A model generated the notes under the pieces. That model saw only the letters and a program-made list of their open reading frames with translations, ran no database searches and was not told the DNA's origin. Below, one piece after another: positions 53,967 through 63,622 of a stretch of DNA of 64,000 nucleotides. Each line of letters begins with the position of its first letter. The stretch's first letter is position 1. Both the position numbers and the translations under genes were made by a program. The stretch is from Prevotella sp. (GTDB lineage: Bacteria > Bacteroidota > Bacteroidia > Bacteroidales > Bacteroidaceae), in the NCBI GenBank assembly GCA_017462915.1, contig JAFTQG010000055.1, positions 146,842 to 210,841 on the forward strand, read 5' to 3'.

Positions 53967-54572
53967 CTACATCACCTCGATGAGCTCGACGTCGAAGATG
54001 AGGGCTGAGTAAGGAGGGATTGAGGCTCCTGCGCCATGCTCTCCGTAGCCGAGGTTGTAAGGGATGTAGAGGCGGTACTTGGAACCCTCTGACATCAGCT
54101 GCAGACCTTCTGTCCATCCGGCGATGACGCCGTTGAGAGGGAATGAGATAGGCTCGCCGCGCTGTATGCTTGAGTCGAAGACCGTGCCGTCGGTGAGGAA
54201 GCCTTCATAGTGTACCTTTACTGTATCTGTGGCCTTTGGCTGCTTGCCTGTGCCCTGTACGAGCACTTCATACTGCAGGCCTGACGGGGTCTCGATGACC
54301 TTCGGGTTCTTGCGGTTCTCGGCAAGATACTTCTCTCCTGCCTCCTTCGCGCCCTTTCCTGCCTCACGGCGGCGCTCCATCTCGCGCTCTTCCTGCTTCT
54401 GGAAGAATTCGTTGACGAGCTTCTGTGCGTCCTGCTGTGAGACTTTCGCCTCATTGCCTTCAAGCATATCCTTCACAGCCTCCATGAAATCGGAGAGATT
54501 GATGTCGTTTGCTCCGAGCTGGGCAAGCTGTGTGCCGATGCCGAGACCAAGGGCGTAACTGAGTTTATCCAT
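53967..54572 (-). CDS. FKBP-type peptidyl-prolyl isomerase, cytoplasmic-type (FklB-like)
   Basis: The 201-residue protein starts DKLSYALGLGIGTQLAQLG with no signal peptide. It has the FklB layout: helical N-terminal domain (~1-90) and FKBP domain (~95-200; ETPSGLQYEVLVQGTGKQ, GWTEGLQLMSEGS, YIPYNLGYGEHG). Without an export signal it should work in the cytoplasm, unlike the two lipoprotein paralogues downstream. A possible TAATTTTG promoter box lies at 54806-54813. Confidence 0.9.
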   Translation of the reverse strand: MDKLSYALGLGIGTQLAQLGANDINLSDFMEAVKDMLEGNEAKVSQQDAQKLVNEFFQKQEEREMERRREAGKGAKEAGEKYLAENRKNPKVIETPSGLQYEVLVQGTGKQPKATDTVKVHYEGFLTDGTVFDSSIQRGEPISFPLNGVIAGWTEGLQLMSEGSKYRLYIPYNLGYGEHGAGASIPPYSALIFDVELIEVM

Positions 54573-54710
54573 GATTCTTTCTGTCTTTTATTGGTTTTTT
54601 ATATACTATGCTCATAGAGACCGCGGAGAGTTCCTCACCTCGACTGTCGCGGAAGCCTTGTCCCGGCGGTGCAGTGAAGTGTCTTCTCCGGCTCTCGTTG
54701 TTTACTGTTG

Positions 54711-54797
54711 AGTAAGTCAATGAAATTGATTTATACATGCAAGATTTTACTACTCATCTCGTTATATATTGTATCGTTTGATTTTGTTGACTTACTT
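54711..54797. repeat. MITE-like element with AGTAAGTCAA ends
   Basis: AGTAAGTCAATGAAATTGAT on the left and GATTTTGTTGACTTACT on the right, with TATACATGCAAGATT and ATCGTTTGATTTTGT inside, match the element at 44063-44138. Confidence 0.75.
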
Positions 54798-54805
54798 ACA
54801 GTTTA

Positions 54806-54813
54806 CAAAATTA
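54806..54813 (-). promoter_or_regulatory. possible -7 box for the FKBP genes
   Basis: The minus strand reads TAATTTTG. No TTG is seen at the usual -33 distance. The site adjoins the MITE-like element, which would lie in the leader. Confidence 0.3.
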
Positions 54814-54862
54814 CAAAATAATCCATTACCTATGGTCTATGCCCTTTAACCTTTAACCATTT

Positions 54863-56830
54863 TTAGAATTTGCTGTCGACCTTCTCGCGGTCATATTTCA
54901 GTCCGAGTTCCGTGGCACGCTGTGCGTTGCGGTATTTGATGGTCTTTTTCTTCTGGCCCTTCTGCTTCCTCATCTCGTCAGGCTTTTGTCTGAAGAATGG
55001 GGTGTCGCCTATCCTGAAGGTCGTGGTGAGGTCCCATTTTGCCTTGCACTCTATAGGTTTCGGGTTGTAGTAGACCTCCTCCGGCTGAAGGTCGAGCGAG
55101 TAGTCACCGGTATCCCATTTGCCGTTGCCGTTGCGGTCGAGGAGACATCGCATGTAGTATGTGCCAGGGAGGATGTAGTAGAACTCGGCGGTGTTGTCCC
55201 TTGCGATGCTCTCCGCTATCTGCTTGCCGTTGCGGTCGAGGAGCTGCACGACGGCCTGGCTGAGGCTGTCCGTCACGCCTTCGACATTGACGAAAAGGGA
55301 TGCGAACTCCTCTTCCGGGGCTATCTTGACGGTGAACCTCTTCGGGTCGGAGACTCTGCCGTAGATATCGCGGAAGGCGGCGGAGTCTATCTCGAGCACA
55401 TAGTCTGTCGCCGGTTTCCACTCTCCCCTGATATCGTATCTCCTCACAGGGTCTCCGGCGGCGGAGATGTCCAGCGGCACGGCAGTGCGCACGGAGTCTA
55501 TCATGGTGTAGAGGTGTATCTTCTCGCGGAAGATGGTGTCAAGCGGAGTAGGGAAGTCGACGGTTATGCCTTTGTCGGGCGACATCTTGTTGCCGCCTCC
55601 TGTGTATTTGGGTTCGAGGGCCACGATGCGCGGGTCACGTTCGGTGAACTCCTGGTTCTTCTTTTCCGCCTTTGCCTTTGCCTTCTCCCATTTCTCCACG
55701 TCCTCGTTGAGGAATCTCATGCGCTTCTCGTAAGGCACTTTCGCCAGCAGTTCTATCGTGTCGGTCTGCGCCACGAGAGCTCCGAGGCTGTCGGTCATCA
55801 TGTAGCGCATGGCGACACGGAGGGTGTCCTGGTTGACAAGTGCGGTGTCGCGGAGCCAGTAGGTGATGGTGTCGCGCCTCGCCGTTGTCTCTATGACATA
55901 GGCATCCTTGTCATTGAAGTTCAGAGGGGTAAGTTCCGGGAGCGTGTCTGACGGCGTACTGAAATACACTGTGAAGCGGTCAGGCTCCTTACGCTCCGTC
56001 TTTATGAGGTAGCGTGCCGTAGGATTCTGTGTGAAAGAGCGGAGGCAGATGTCGTCAGGGAGGTAGCGCAGATACGGCACACGGCGGATATCCGCGATGT
56101 GCAGGCTGTCTTTCCATATCGTGTCCTGCCTTACATCGTCTCTGCAGGAAGGCACTATTATGTCGTGGTTGAACGCCAGCGGTTCGCCGCGCTGCGAGAG
56201 CTTGAAGTCGCCGTCGCTGTCCCCGAGGGAGAAGATGCGGTATCTTCCCGGTGCCACGCCTCTTATTATGAAGTGTCCGTAGGAGTCCGTCCTTCCCGTG
56301 CGGAGCATCGGTTCGGTAGTGAAGGCCGAGTCTTCAAGGTTGTCATAGAGGCCTACCAGCTGTCCTTTCACGGGCTCAAGGTCTTCGGCATTGACTACAT
56401 AGCCGCTCACGGCGAGGGTGTCTATCCTGTCGCCTGTGGAGAAGACGAAGGTGTAGTTGCCCATTGGGTTGTTCTCGTTGTTGTCCTTTATGGCGTCAGA
56501 GAAGTCGATGGTGTATGTGGTGTTTGCCTTCAGGGAGTCTCTGAGGCTGATGCGTATGGACTTTCCCATGGTCTTTATGTCCGGCTGCTCTATCTGCGGA
56601 GGGCATATCACGATATTCTCCGCCGCATTCTCCAGCTGGATAAACTCGTTGAAATATATCGTGAGGCGCTTCTGCGTGACACCTGTGGCACGCTCCTTAG
56701 GCATGGTTGCCACCACGCGCGGAGGTACCTCGTCATACCATCCGCCATCGGGCGCACCCATTCTGGCACAGCTGTGCATCATCATCACGCCTACTGTGGC
56801 AAGGAGAAATATGGAAAGTCGTTTAAGCAT
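54863..56830 (-). CDS. Ig-like domain lipoprotein
   Basis: The 655-residue protein has a lipobox (MMMHSC, Cys21) and the conserved start GAPDGGWYDEVPPRVVATMP. An SbsA-type Ig-like domain (~35-130; FNEFIQLENAAENIVICPP, YTIDFSDAIKDNNENNP) is followed by a carboxypeptidase-regulatory-like beta domain (~140-200; GYVVNAEDLEPVKGQLVG, FIIRGVAPGRYRIFSL) and further beta segments. It ends in a basic tail (QKGQKKKTIKYRN). Proteins of this layout are widespread and conserved in Bacteroidota and are surface or periplasmic; their function is unknown to me. The leader is AACCAAACCACTAAAC. Confidence 0.8.
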   Translation of the reverse strand: MLKRLSIFLLATVGVMMMHSCARMGAPDGGWYDEVPPRVVATMPKERATGVTQKRLTIYFNEFIQLENAAENIVICPPQIEQPDIKTMGKSIRISLRDSLKANTTYTIDFSDAIKDNNENNPMGNYTFVFSTGDRIDTLAVSGYVVNAEDLEPVKGQLVGLYDNLEDSAFTTEPMLRTGRTDSYGHFIIRGVAPGRYRIFSLGDSDGDFKLSQRGEPLAFNHDIIVPSCRDDVRQDTIWKDSLHIADIRRVPYLRYLPDDICLRSFTQNPTARYLIKTERKEPDRFTVYFSTPSDTLPELTPLNFNDKDAYVIETTARRDTITYWLRDTALVNQDTLRVAMRYMMTDSLGALVAQTDTIELLAKVPYEKRMRFLNEDVEKWEKAKAKAEKKNQEFTERDPRIVALEPKYTGGGNKMSPDKGITVDFPTPLDTIFREKIHLYTMIDSVRTAVPLDISAAGDPVRRYDIRGEWKPATDYVLEIDSAAFRDIYGRVSDPKRFTVKIAPEEEFASLFVNVEGVTDSLSQAVVQLLDRNGKQIAESIARDNTAEFYYILPGTYYMRCLLDRNGNGKWDTGDYSLDLQPEEVYYNPKPIECKAKWDLTTTFRIGDTPFFRQKPDEMRKQKGQKKKTIKYRNAQRATELGLKYDREKVDSKF

Positions 56831-57033
56831 TCGGTTGTTTAGTGGTTTGGTTGTTTGGTTGTTTAGTGGTTTGGTTGTTTAGTGTTTTGGTTGTTTGGTG
56901 TTTTGGTTGTTTGGTGTTTTGGTTGTTTGGTGTTTTGGTTGTTTAGTGGTTTAGTTGTACGGTTGTGTGGTTATACGGTGATAGCCGGAATAGAAGCTAT
57001 AGAGACTATAGGGGCTATTTCGGCTATCGTGGT
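56831..57033 (-). repeat. spacer repeats between the GH3-fold and Ig-like genes
   Basis: GGTTGTTTAGTGGTTTGG units and a regular run of GTTTTGGTTGTTTGGT 16-mers on the plus strand, then ATAGCCGGAATAGAAGC. The 16-mer run is a local higher-order repeat. Confidence 0.75.
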
Positions 57034-58590
57034 CTAATTGTTGGAGTTGAGCTTCAGAAGTTGCTCGATATGCTCGCGTGTATTGCTGAGACGCGGCACC
57101 TTATGCTGTCCGCCGAGTTTGCCGCGCTGCTTGAGCCATGAATGGAACAGTCCCGGACGGGCCTTGACTATCTCAAGAGGCTGGAGGGTGATGCCCTTGA
57201 AACGCTTCGCCTCATAGTCTGAATTGATTTCCTGGAGCTTGGCGTCGAGGAGCGAGGCGAAACGGTTGAGGTCTTCCGGCTCACGGGCAAACTCTATGAG
57301 CCACTGGTGGCGACACTTGCCGTCGTCGCCCATGAATACCGGTGCGGCAGTGTATTCCAGCACCTCCGCGCCTGTCTCGAGACACGCGTGTGCCAGTCCC
57401 TGCTCGGCGTTGTCCACGATGAGTTCCTCGCCGAAGGCGTTTATGAAATGCTTTGTCCTGCCCGAGATGAAGAACTTGTAAGGGTTTGTGCTCGTGAACT
57501 GCACGGTATCGCCTATGACATAGCGCCAGAGGCCGCAGCTTGTGGAGATTACCATGGCGTAGTTCTTGCCTGTCTCCACGCCCCACAGAGGCACTACCGT
57601 AGGCAATTCAGGCTTCGCGCCCATAGGAGCCGCGAGATATTCGTTGAGCTTGTCCAGCTCAGACATAGGCACGAACTCGTAGAAGACATCGTAGTCGAGC
57701 ATCAGGAGCATGGACTTGTCTTTCGGGTCGCTCTGTATGCCGAAGAATCCTTCCGATGCGTTGTACGTCTCCTCATAGTGCATGTCCGACTTTGTGATGA
57801 GCTGCTCGTACTGCCTGCGGTAAGGAGTGAAGGCTATTCCGCCGTGGAAGAACACCTCAAGGTTCGGCCATACTTCTTCGAGATGTTGCTTTCCCGAGAT
57901 TTCCATGACACGGATGAGCACGGAGAGCATCCATGACGGCACGCCGGAGATGTTCGTGACATTCTTGTTGAGCGTCTCCATGGCTATGCGCTCCCTCTTC
58001 ACCTCAAAGTCGGAGAGAAGGGCCGTCTGCTTCTTCGGCACCCGGACCATATTTGCCAGCGGATTGATATTCTCTATAAGTATGGCTGAAAGGTCGCCGA
58101 CAAGGGAGTTCTCCACATTGTAGTTGGCCTGATGTGAACCTCCGAGAATCAGTGCGCGTCCGTCGAAGATGCGCGATTTGGGATTGTTCATGAGGTACAG
58201 GGCCACAGAGTCCCGTCCTCCGGCATAGTGTATGCCTTGCAGACCGTCCTTGGAGACAGGGATGAACTTTGACTTGTCGTTGGTCGTTCCCGACGACTTG
58301 GCGTACCATCTTACCTTTCCGCGCCAGAGGATGTCTTCCTCGCCGCGGCGCATACGGTCGATGTCCTGTTTCAGGGACTCATAGTCGTTGAGAGGCACGT
58401 CATGGGCGAATGTCTCGTACTTGCTGATAGCCGAGAAGGCATATCGTCTTCCGTACTCGGTGTCGTCAGCACGACAAAGCAGACTCTCCAGCACTTTACG
58501 CTGGAGGTCTGCACCGTGATTGATATGTTCCTGCAGTTCGCGCTGCCTTCGTGAGAAGTAGAGCTTCTGCGCTATGCTTGTTATACTCAT
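57034..58590 (-). CDS. GH3 auxin-responsive-promoter family ligase-like protein
   Basis: The 518-residue protein belongs to the GH3 family of acyl-adenylate-forming enzymes. Visible are WYAKSSGTTNDKSKFIPVS (residues ~90-108, the ATP-binding P-loop region), YNASEGFFGIQSDP, and GRTKHFINAFGEELIVDNAE in the C-terminal lobe. Plant members join amino acids to acyl acids; the many Bacteroidota homologues have no settled substrate. The gene is alone in its direction with AACCACCATAAG before the ATG. Confidence 0.88.
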   Translation of the reverse strand: MSITSIAQKLYFSRRQRELQEHINHGADLQRKVLESLLCRADDTEYGRRYAFSAISKYETFAHDVPLNDYESLKQDIDRMRRGEEDILWRGKVRWYAKSSGTTNDKSKFIPVSKDGLQGIHYAGGRDSVALYLMNNPKSRIFDGRALILGGSHQANYNVENSLVGDLSAILIENINPLANMVRVPKKQTALLSDFEVKRERIAMETLNKNVTNISGVPSWMLSVLIRVMEISGKQHLEEVWPNLEVFFHGGIAFTPYRRQYEQLITKSDMHYEETYNASEGFFGIQSDPKDKSMLLMLDYDVFYEFVPMSELDKLNEYLAAPMGAKPELPTVVPLWGVETGKNYAMVISTSCGLWRYVIGDTVQFTSTNPYKFFISGRTKHFINAFGEELIVDNAEQGLAHACLETGAEVLEYTAAPVFMGDDGKCRHQWLIEFAREPEDLNRFASLLDAKLQEINSDYEAKRFKGITLQPLEIVKARPGLFHSWLKQRGKLGGQHKVPRLSNTREHIEQLLKLNSNN

Positions 58591-58699
58591 TAATTAATGT
58601 CTTATGGTGGTTTAGTTGTTTGGTGGTTTAGTTATCAGTTATAGCACACCGCCAAACAACTAAACCACCAAACAACTGAACCACCAAACAACTAAAATC
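58591..58699 (-). repeat. palindromic spacer before the GH3-fold gene
   Basis: GGTGGTTTAGTTGTTTGGTGG and CCAAACAACTAAACCACC are complementary arms around a short AGTTATCAGTTATAGC loop; the ATAGCCG centre is missing here. Confidence 0.7.
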
Positions 58700-61528
58700 C
58701 TATTCCGGACGCATTACTACATCGAGCTTGCTGCCGTTGGCGAGGATAGCATTCTTGAGGAATGCCGAGATCTTCTCCGGTGTTACAGCCTCGACGATCT
58801 TCTTGTATTCTGTCTGTCCGTCAAAGCCGAACATGCTGTATTCGCTGATTATGCCGGCCCAGTGTCCGTTCTTCTTGGCGTTGACGTCAGCGTCCTTGAG
58901 GAGATTTGCCTTTACCTTTGCCACAATCTCTGCATCAGCGCTCTCTGCGAGCTTGTCGATGTCTTTCTTGATGAGCTCGAGAGCGAGGTCTACCTTCTCA
59001 GGCACGGAGACAGGGGCTTAAGCCTGCATGATGAGTTCCGAACCGAACTTGTAAGGAGTGAGGCTGAGATAGCCACCGCAGGTGTAGGCTGCACCGGCAT
59101 CCTCGCGGACGTCCTTCAGGAGCATCTGTGAGAGCACCTCGCCTGTATACTCGGCAAGGACACAGTTCTCGAGAGTATATTCCACAGGGGCGTGGATCAC
59201 CTCTATGACGATAGGCTGCGGAGTCTCCATCTTACGCTTGAAGTCCTTCACGACATTGCCTTTGAAATATGTGCGCTTGTCTGTCAGTTTCACGCTCTTT
59301 CCCTTTCCAGGGAGCGATGCGATGTACTTGCATACGAGCGGACGGATGGTTGCCTCGTCAAAGTTTCCTATGATGGAGAAGGTGAATCCGTTGACATTGG
59401 AGAAACGCTCGCGCATGATCTGCATGCAGCGGTCAAGGTTCAGGTTAGGGATGTCTGCCACAGTAGCAGGCGCGAAGAGAGGGTTGTTGTCATACATGGT
59501 CAGTGCCAGCGTGTCGGAGAACGCCGTTGACGGCTGTATGTCACGGTTCTTGAGCTGTGTCTCAAGGCTCTTCACGAGTGTGTTGTATGCCTTCTCGTCC
59601 TTCTGCGGAGCAGTGAAATAGAGGTAGAGGAGCTGCATCATTGTCTCGATGTCCTTCGGAGTGGAATTGCCGCTCACATGGCTCCATGTGAGGCTGCTGA
59701 GGTCAAGGCTCACATTTGCCTGCTTTCCTGCAAGGGCTTTCTCGAGCTCGTTGTTGGTGAAGTTGCCGAGACCTACAGTTCCCATTATCGGAGTGATGAA
59801 CTTCAGGTTGCTGTTGTCGGCATCGCCGTACAGGCATTTTCCGCCGTTTGCCCAGCCACGGAGCAATACCTCGTTATCCTTGAAGTCTGTCTTCTTGAGG
59901 ATGACCTTGGCGCCGTTGGAGAGTGTCAGCTCGGTATATCCCAGCACATCGTTCTTCTTCTCAGACTTTATCTTGCCAGCCTTAGGCATATTCTCCTCAG
60001 AGATGAGCGGCTCGTTCTTGGTGTTGTCCACCCATGCTGCCACAGCCTCGTTGCGTCCCTCGGCGACGATGCCCTTCATGTCGTCTACGGTAAGATACTG
60101 TGCGCCTTCCTTCTCCTGGGCGAAGCAGGCAACGACAAGGTTCTTGTCCTCATTGATTGTTATGGACTCCTTCAGTTGCTGGTTGATGACATCGAGAGGG
60201 AGCTGCTGCGCAAGAGCCTGCCATATCTGGTAGTCAGTGTCAGGGTCCGGCATTGCCGCACCGTCGATGAAGTGGTTCAGACACTGGCGGTAGAGTTCTG
60301 TGTTCTTACGCTTGTCGCGGTTGGAGTAAGCCTTCTCGCGCTGTGAGAGGAACTCCTCCTTTGCGCGGACGAACTCGCCGCCTGTGAAGCCGTGTTCCTT
60401 CAGTCTCTTCAGCTCGCGCACTGCTGCGAGGAGAGCCTCGCGCGACTTTCCTTCCTTGGCAACGACGGTGATGTCAAAGGCATCCTTTGTCGACGAGTAG
60501 ATATAGCTGCCGTATGACATGGTGAGCTGTATGAACGGGCAGTCTGGCTCCTGTGACAGTTCACGCATACGGGAGTTGAACATCATGCACACAAGGTCGC
60601 TGAGGTATGAGTTCATGTACTCCATCTGAGTGTTCATCATCTCGCGAGGGAGCGGGTCGCTCTTCATGTCTATCATGAAGATGGAATACTGCATCTCCTT
60701 GTCCTTGTCGAAGATGTATATGGCCTCCTCGTTGTCAGGGACAGCCACAGGCTCTACATGTGCGGCATTGGCGTGAGCCTTGATGTTGCCGAACATCTCC
60801 TTTATCATCTTCTCGGTATGGTCTACATCGATGTCGCCGACGACGATGATGGCCTGGTTCTCAGGATGATACCATTTCTCGTAATATGCGCGGAGAGCCT
60901 CTGGCTTGAAGTTGTCCACGACCTCCATCGTGCCTATAGGCAGGCGGTAGCCATACTTGCATCCAGGATACATGGCTGGGAGATTCCTTTCCAGCATACG
61001 CTGCATAGGAGAGTTTGTCATAGCCCATTCACCGTGTATCACACCGCGCTCCTTATCTATATCAGCAGGGAGCAGCGCGAGGCCGTTGGACCAGTCCTGC
61101 AGCACGAGGAGACAGGAGTCGAGGGCCGTCTGGCGCGCTGTAGGCACATTATCTATATTATATACGGTCTTCTCTATCGAGGTGAAGGCATTGAGGTCTG
61201 CGCCGAATGCCACGCCGAGGGTGCGGAGGTATTCTATCAGTTCGTTGTCCTTGAAGTGTGTGGAACCGTTGAATGCCATGTGCTCGAGGAAGTGTGCGAG
61301 ACCGCGCTGGTCGTCGTTCTCCTGTATTGAACCTACACGCTGTGCGATGTAGAAGTTCGCCACTTTCTCCGGGAACTCGTTATGACGGATGTAGTACGTG
61401 AGACCGTTGTCGAGCTTACCGATGCGCGTTTTAGGGTCAGTCGGCAGTTTCGGCAGCGTCGGCATCTGTGCGAGTGCGTAGGAGAGCACGGCAAACAGAG
61501 CAACGATGACAGTAAGAAACTTTTTCAT
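58700..61528 (-). pseudogene. M16 family zinc peptidase interrupted by one in-frame stop
   Basis: The N-terminal part (61528-59018, 836 residues) has a signal peptide cut before Gln (ALAQ), the zinc motif HFLEH within GLAHFLEHMAFNGS (~residue 80) and the later Glu in DKERGVIHGEWAM. After LIMQA comes TAA at 59020-59018. The same frame continues for 105 more codons (APVSVPEKVDLALELIKKD to LDVVMRPE, stop at 58700), which is the normal end of the family. The full frame would be ~942 residues, the usual length. In related proteins a Tyr is expected here, so TAC or TAT to TAA is the simplest cause. The truncated form may still have some activity because the catalytic half is intact. Confidence 0.85.
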
Positions 61529-61664
61529 TTTTGATGTTTTGTTGATTATAATTTATGTACGGTTGTACGGTTGTGCGGTTTTACGGTTATGCGGTGATAG
61601 CCGGAATAGCCGGAATAGGAGACAATAGGGCTAAGGCTTAGATATAGCCGGAATAGAATAGAAG
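61529..61664 (-). repeat. repeat leader of the M16 gene
   Basis: GTACGGTTGTACGGTTGTGCGG units on the plus strand and ATAGCCGGAATAGCCGGAATAG units next to the upstream stop. Confidence 0.65.
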
Positions 61665-62891
61665 CTATAGCAGCCGTCTTGTGAGATACCTCACAGGGTA
61701 ATATACCGACAGGAAGCCCACGGCTATCACCGTGACGAATATCACGGCAACGTCGGAGTAGTGGACGCTGAGCGGATAGGCGTCGATGATGAATGTGCCG
61801 CTGGAGTCGCCCATCCTGACAAGCCCGAACTCCTGCTGTAGCCAGCAGAGGAGCAGGCCGAGGGCGGTGCCGACGACTGCGCCGACAACGGAGATGAGAC
61901 TGCCCTCTATGAGGAATATCCTCTCCACGAGCTTGTCCGAGGCTCCGAGATGTCTCAGCGTGCGTATGTCGTCCTTCTTGTCTATTATCAGCATCGAGAG
62001 CGAACCGATGATGTTGAAGCAGGCTATCACGAGGATGAATGTGAGGAAGATATAGGCTATGATCTTCTCTATCTTCATGATGCGGAAGGTGTCTTCCTGC
62101 TGCTCGAAACGGTCTTTCACGACATACTTGTCGCCGCAGATGGCGCGTATCTCCTCCTTTGCCTTGTCGATGTCCGTGCCGCGTTTCATGCGCAGGGCAA
62201 GGCTTGTTATCTCGCCCTGACGGAAGAAGAGGTTGCGCGCGAAGGTTATCGAGGTGAGGATATACTGCTTGTCGTACTTTGCCTGCTTGACGGAGAAGAC
62301 GCAGCCCGGAGACATCAGCGAGTCGACATTGAACGCGTCGCCCGGGTTCATCATGTCAAGTTCGCCGTCGCGCTGCGGCGCATAGATTTTCAGCCAGTCA
62401 GGCCAGTAGGCTCCTGTGCCGAGGTCTATCGCCACGCGTATGCCGAGGACGCCGTATTCAAGGTCTGCGGCATGGAGCGTGAAGTCGCCGTCACCGATGA
62501 GTATGCTGCGTATGTCGGTAAGGTAGGGGTAATTGTCCTCCACGCCTTTCACGCGCACGATCATCTGCTTGTCGCCATAGACGGCGAGCGCCTGGTCTTC
62601 CACACATTCTGTGGCGACATCGACCTCCGGGAGTGCCTTGACGCGGAGCAGCAGCGGGTCGTCTGCCGGCGACGATTTTCCCTTTGCCGGAGTAATCTCT
62701 ATCTGCGGGTCAAAGGATGTGAAGAGCGACGCCACGAGGTCGTGGAAGCCGTTGAACACGGAGAGCACGATGATGAGTGCCATGGTAGCCACCACTACTC
62801 CTATGACAGAGATGCCGGAGATGATGTTTATCGCGTTGGTGCTCTTCTTTGAAAAGAGATACCTGCGTGCTATGGTGGTGGCTAAGGACAT
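61665..62891 (-). CDS. FtsX-like ABC transporter permease, LolC/LolE type
   Basis: A 408-residue protein from the ATG at 62891 (MSLATTIARRYLFSKKSTNA); the frame is open 47 codons further, but that part is translated repeat sequence. It has four membrane segments: one after the SGISVIGVVVATMAL start, and three near the C-terminus (FILVIACFNIIGSLSMLII, VVGAVVGTALGLLLCW, VIFVTVIAVGFLSV) around a large periplasmic MacB-like domain. LolCDE releases lipoproteins from the inner membrane; the ATPase partner is not here. The leader is AACCGCCCACAACCGC. It lies downstream of rbfA, as in many Bacteroidota. Confidence 0.85.
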   Translation of the reverse strand: MSLATTIARRYLFSKKSTNAINIISGISVIGVVVATMALIIVLSVFNGFHDLVASLFTSFDPQIEITPAKGKSSPADDPLLLRVKALPEVDVATECVEDQALAVYGDKQMIVRVKGVEDNYPYLTDIRSILIGDGDFTLHAADLEYGVLGIRVAIDLGTGAYWPDWLKIYAPQRDGELDMMNPGDAFNVDSLMSPGCVFSVKQAKYDKQYILTSITFARNLFFRQGEITSLALRMKRGTDIDKAKEEIRAICGDKYVVKDRFEQQEDTFRIMKIEKIIAYIFLTFILVIACFNIIGSLSMLIIDKKDDIRTLRHLGASDKLVERIFLIEGSLISVVGAVVGTALGLLLCWLQQEFGLVRMGDSSGTFIIDAYPLSVHYSDVAVIFVTVIAVGFLSVYYPVRYLTRRLL

Positions 62892-63047
62892 GTGGTGCGG
62901 TTGTGGGCGGTTATACGGTTGGGCGGTTATATGGTTGTGGGCGGTTATACGGTTGGAGGAGATAGCCGTAATAGCCGATATAGCCGCAATAGACTGATAA
63001 CTAAACGACCAAACAACTAAACGACCAAACAACTAAACAACCAAACT
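62892..63047 (-). repeat. repeat spacer between rbfA and the permease gene
   Basis: GCGGTTGTGGGCGGTTATACGG units on the plus strand, ATAGCCGTAATAGCCGATA in the middle and AACTAAACGACCAAAC next to the rbfA stop. Confidence 0.7.
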
Positions 63048-63383
63048 CTATTCCTTCAGGAGTTCGTCGATGCGCTCAATATAGTCGAGGGAGTCGTCTA
63101 TGAAGAAGCGCAGCTCAGGTATGATGCGCAGCTGGTTGCGCACACGCTGTCCGAGCTCATAGCGTATCTGTGACTGGTTGCCGTTGACATTCTTGATGAT
63201 CTCCTCTCCCCTCTCTGACGGGAAGACACTGAGGTAGGCAGTGCAGATGGAGAGGTCAGGGCTTATCCTTACACGTGTGACGCTGACCATGACGCCGTGC
63301 ATCATGCGGGTCTGCGACTGGAATATGAGGCTCAGCTCCTTCTGAAGGAGACGTGAGATGCGGTTCTGTCTTGTCTCTTGCAT
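63048..63383 (-). CDS. rbfA: ribosome-binding factor A
   Basis: A 111-residue protein from the ATG at 63383 (METQ-type start: QETRQNRISRLLQKELSLIF). It has the RbfA KH-like fold motifs VTRVRISPDLSICTAYLSVF and LRIIPELRFFIDDSLDYIERI. RbfA binds the 30S subunit and helps mature the 5' end of 16S rRNA. A longer open frame to 63494 covers DNA without conserved character and is not used. A TAATTTTG promoter box is at 63544-63551. Confidence 0.93.
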   Translation of the reverse strand: MQETRQNRISRLLQKELSLIFQSQTRMMHGVMVSVTRVRISPDLSICTAYLSVFPSERGEEIIKNVNGNQSQIRYELGQRVRNQLRIIPELRFFIDDSLDYIERIDELLKE

Positions 63384-63543
63384 GTCTTTCTTTTTTTTAC
63401 TGTTTCTTACGTTTCCCGGGAGACAGCGTCCGTTTTCCGGAAGAGGCGGCGCAGAAGAGACTGTATATGAGCCTTCGACAGGCGCGTAAGTCATATTGTC
63501 CGCTTTTCACTTCTTTTAGACGCATTATGCTCCTAATAAACTA

Positions 63544-63572
63544 CAAAATTACTCCAAATATTTGAAAAACAA
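63544..63572 (-). promoter_or_regulatory. putative rbfA promoter
   Basis: On the minus strand TTG (63572-63570) and TAATTTTG (63551-63544) are 18 bases apart. The leader is ~155 bases without tandem repeats. Confidence 0.5.
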
Positions 63573-63622
63573 GTCACAATTATATTTTTTTAACCCGAAC
63601 ACTCCTATTTAAATAAGTAAGT

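Noticed and set aside
62892-63032. N-terminal extension of the LolC/E-like permease
   Set aside because: The extra 47 codons translate spacer repeats (ITAHNHITAQPYNR); the conserved family start is the ATG at 62891.
63384-63494. N-terminal extension of RbfA
   Set aside because: The extra 37 residues have no family resemblance and RbfA normally begins close to the ATG at 63383.
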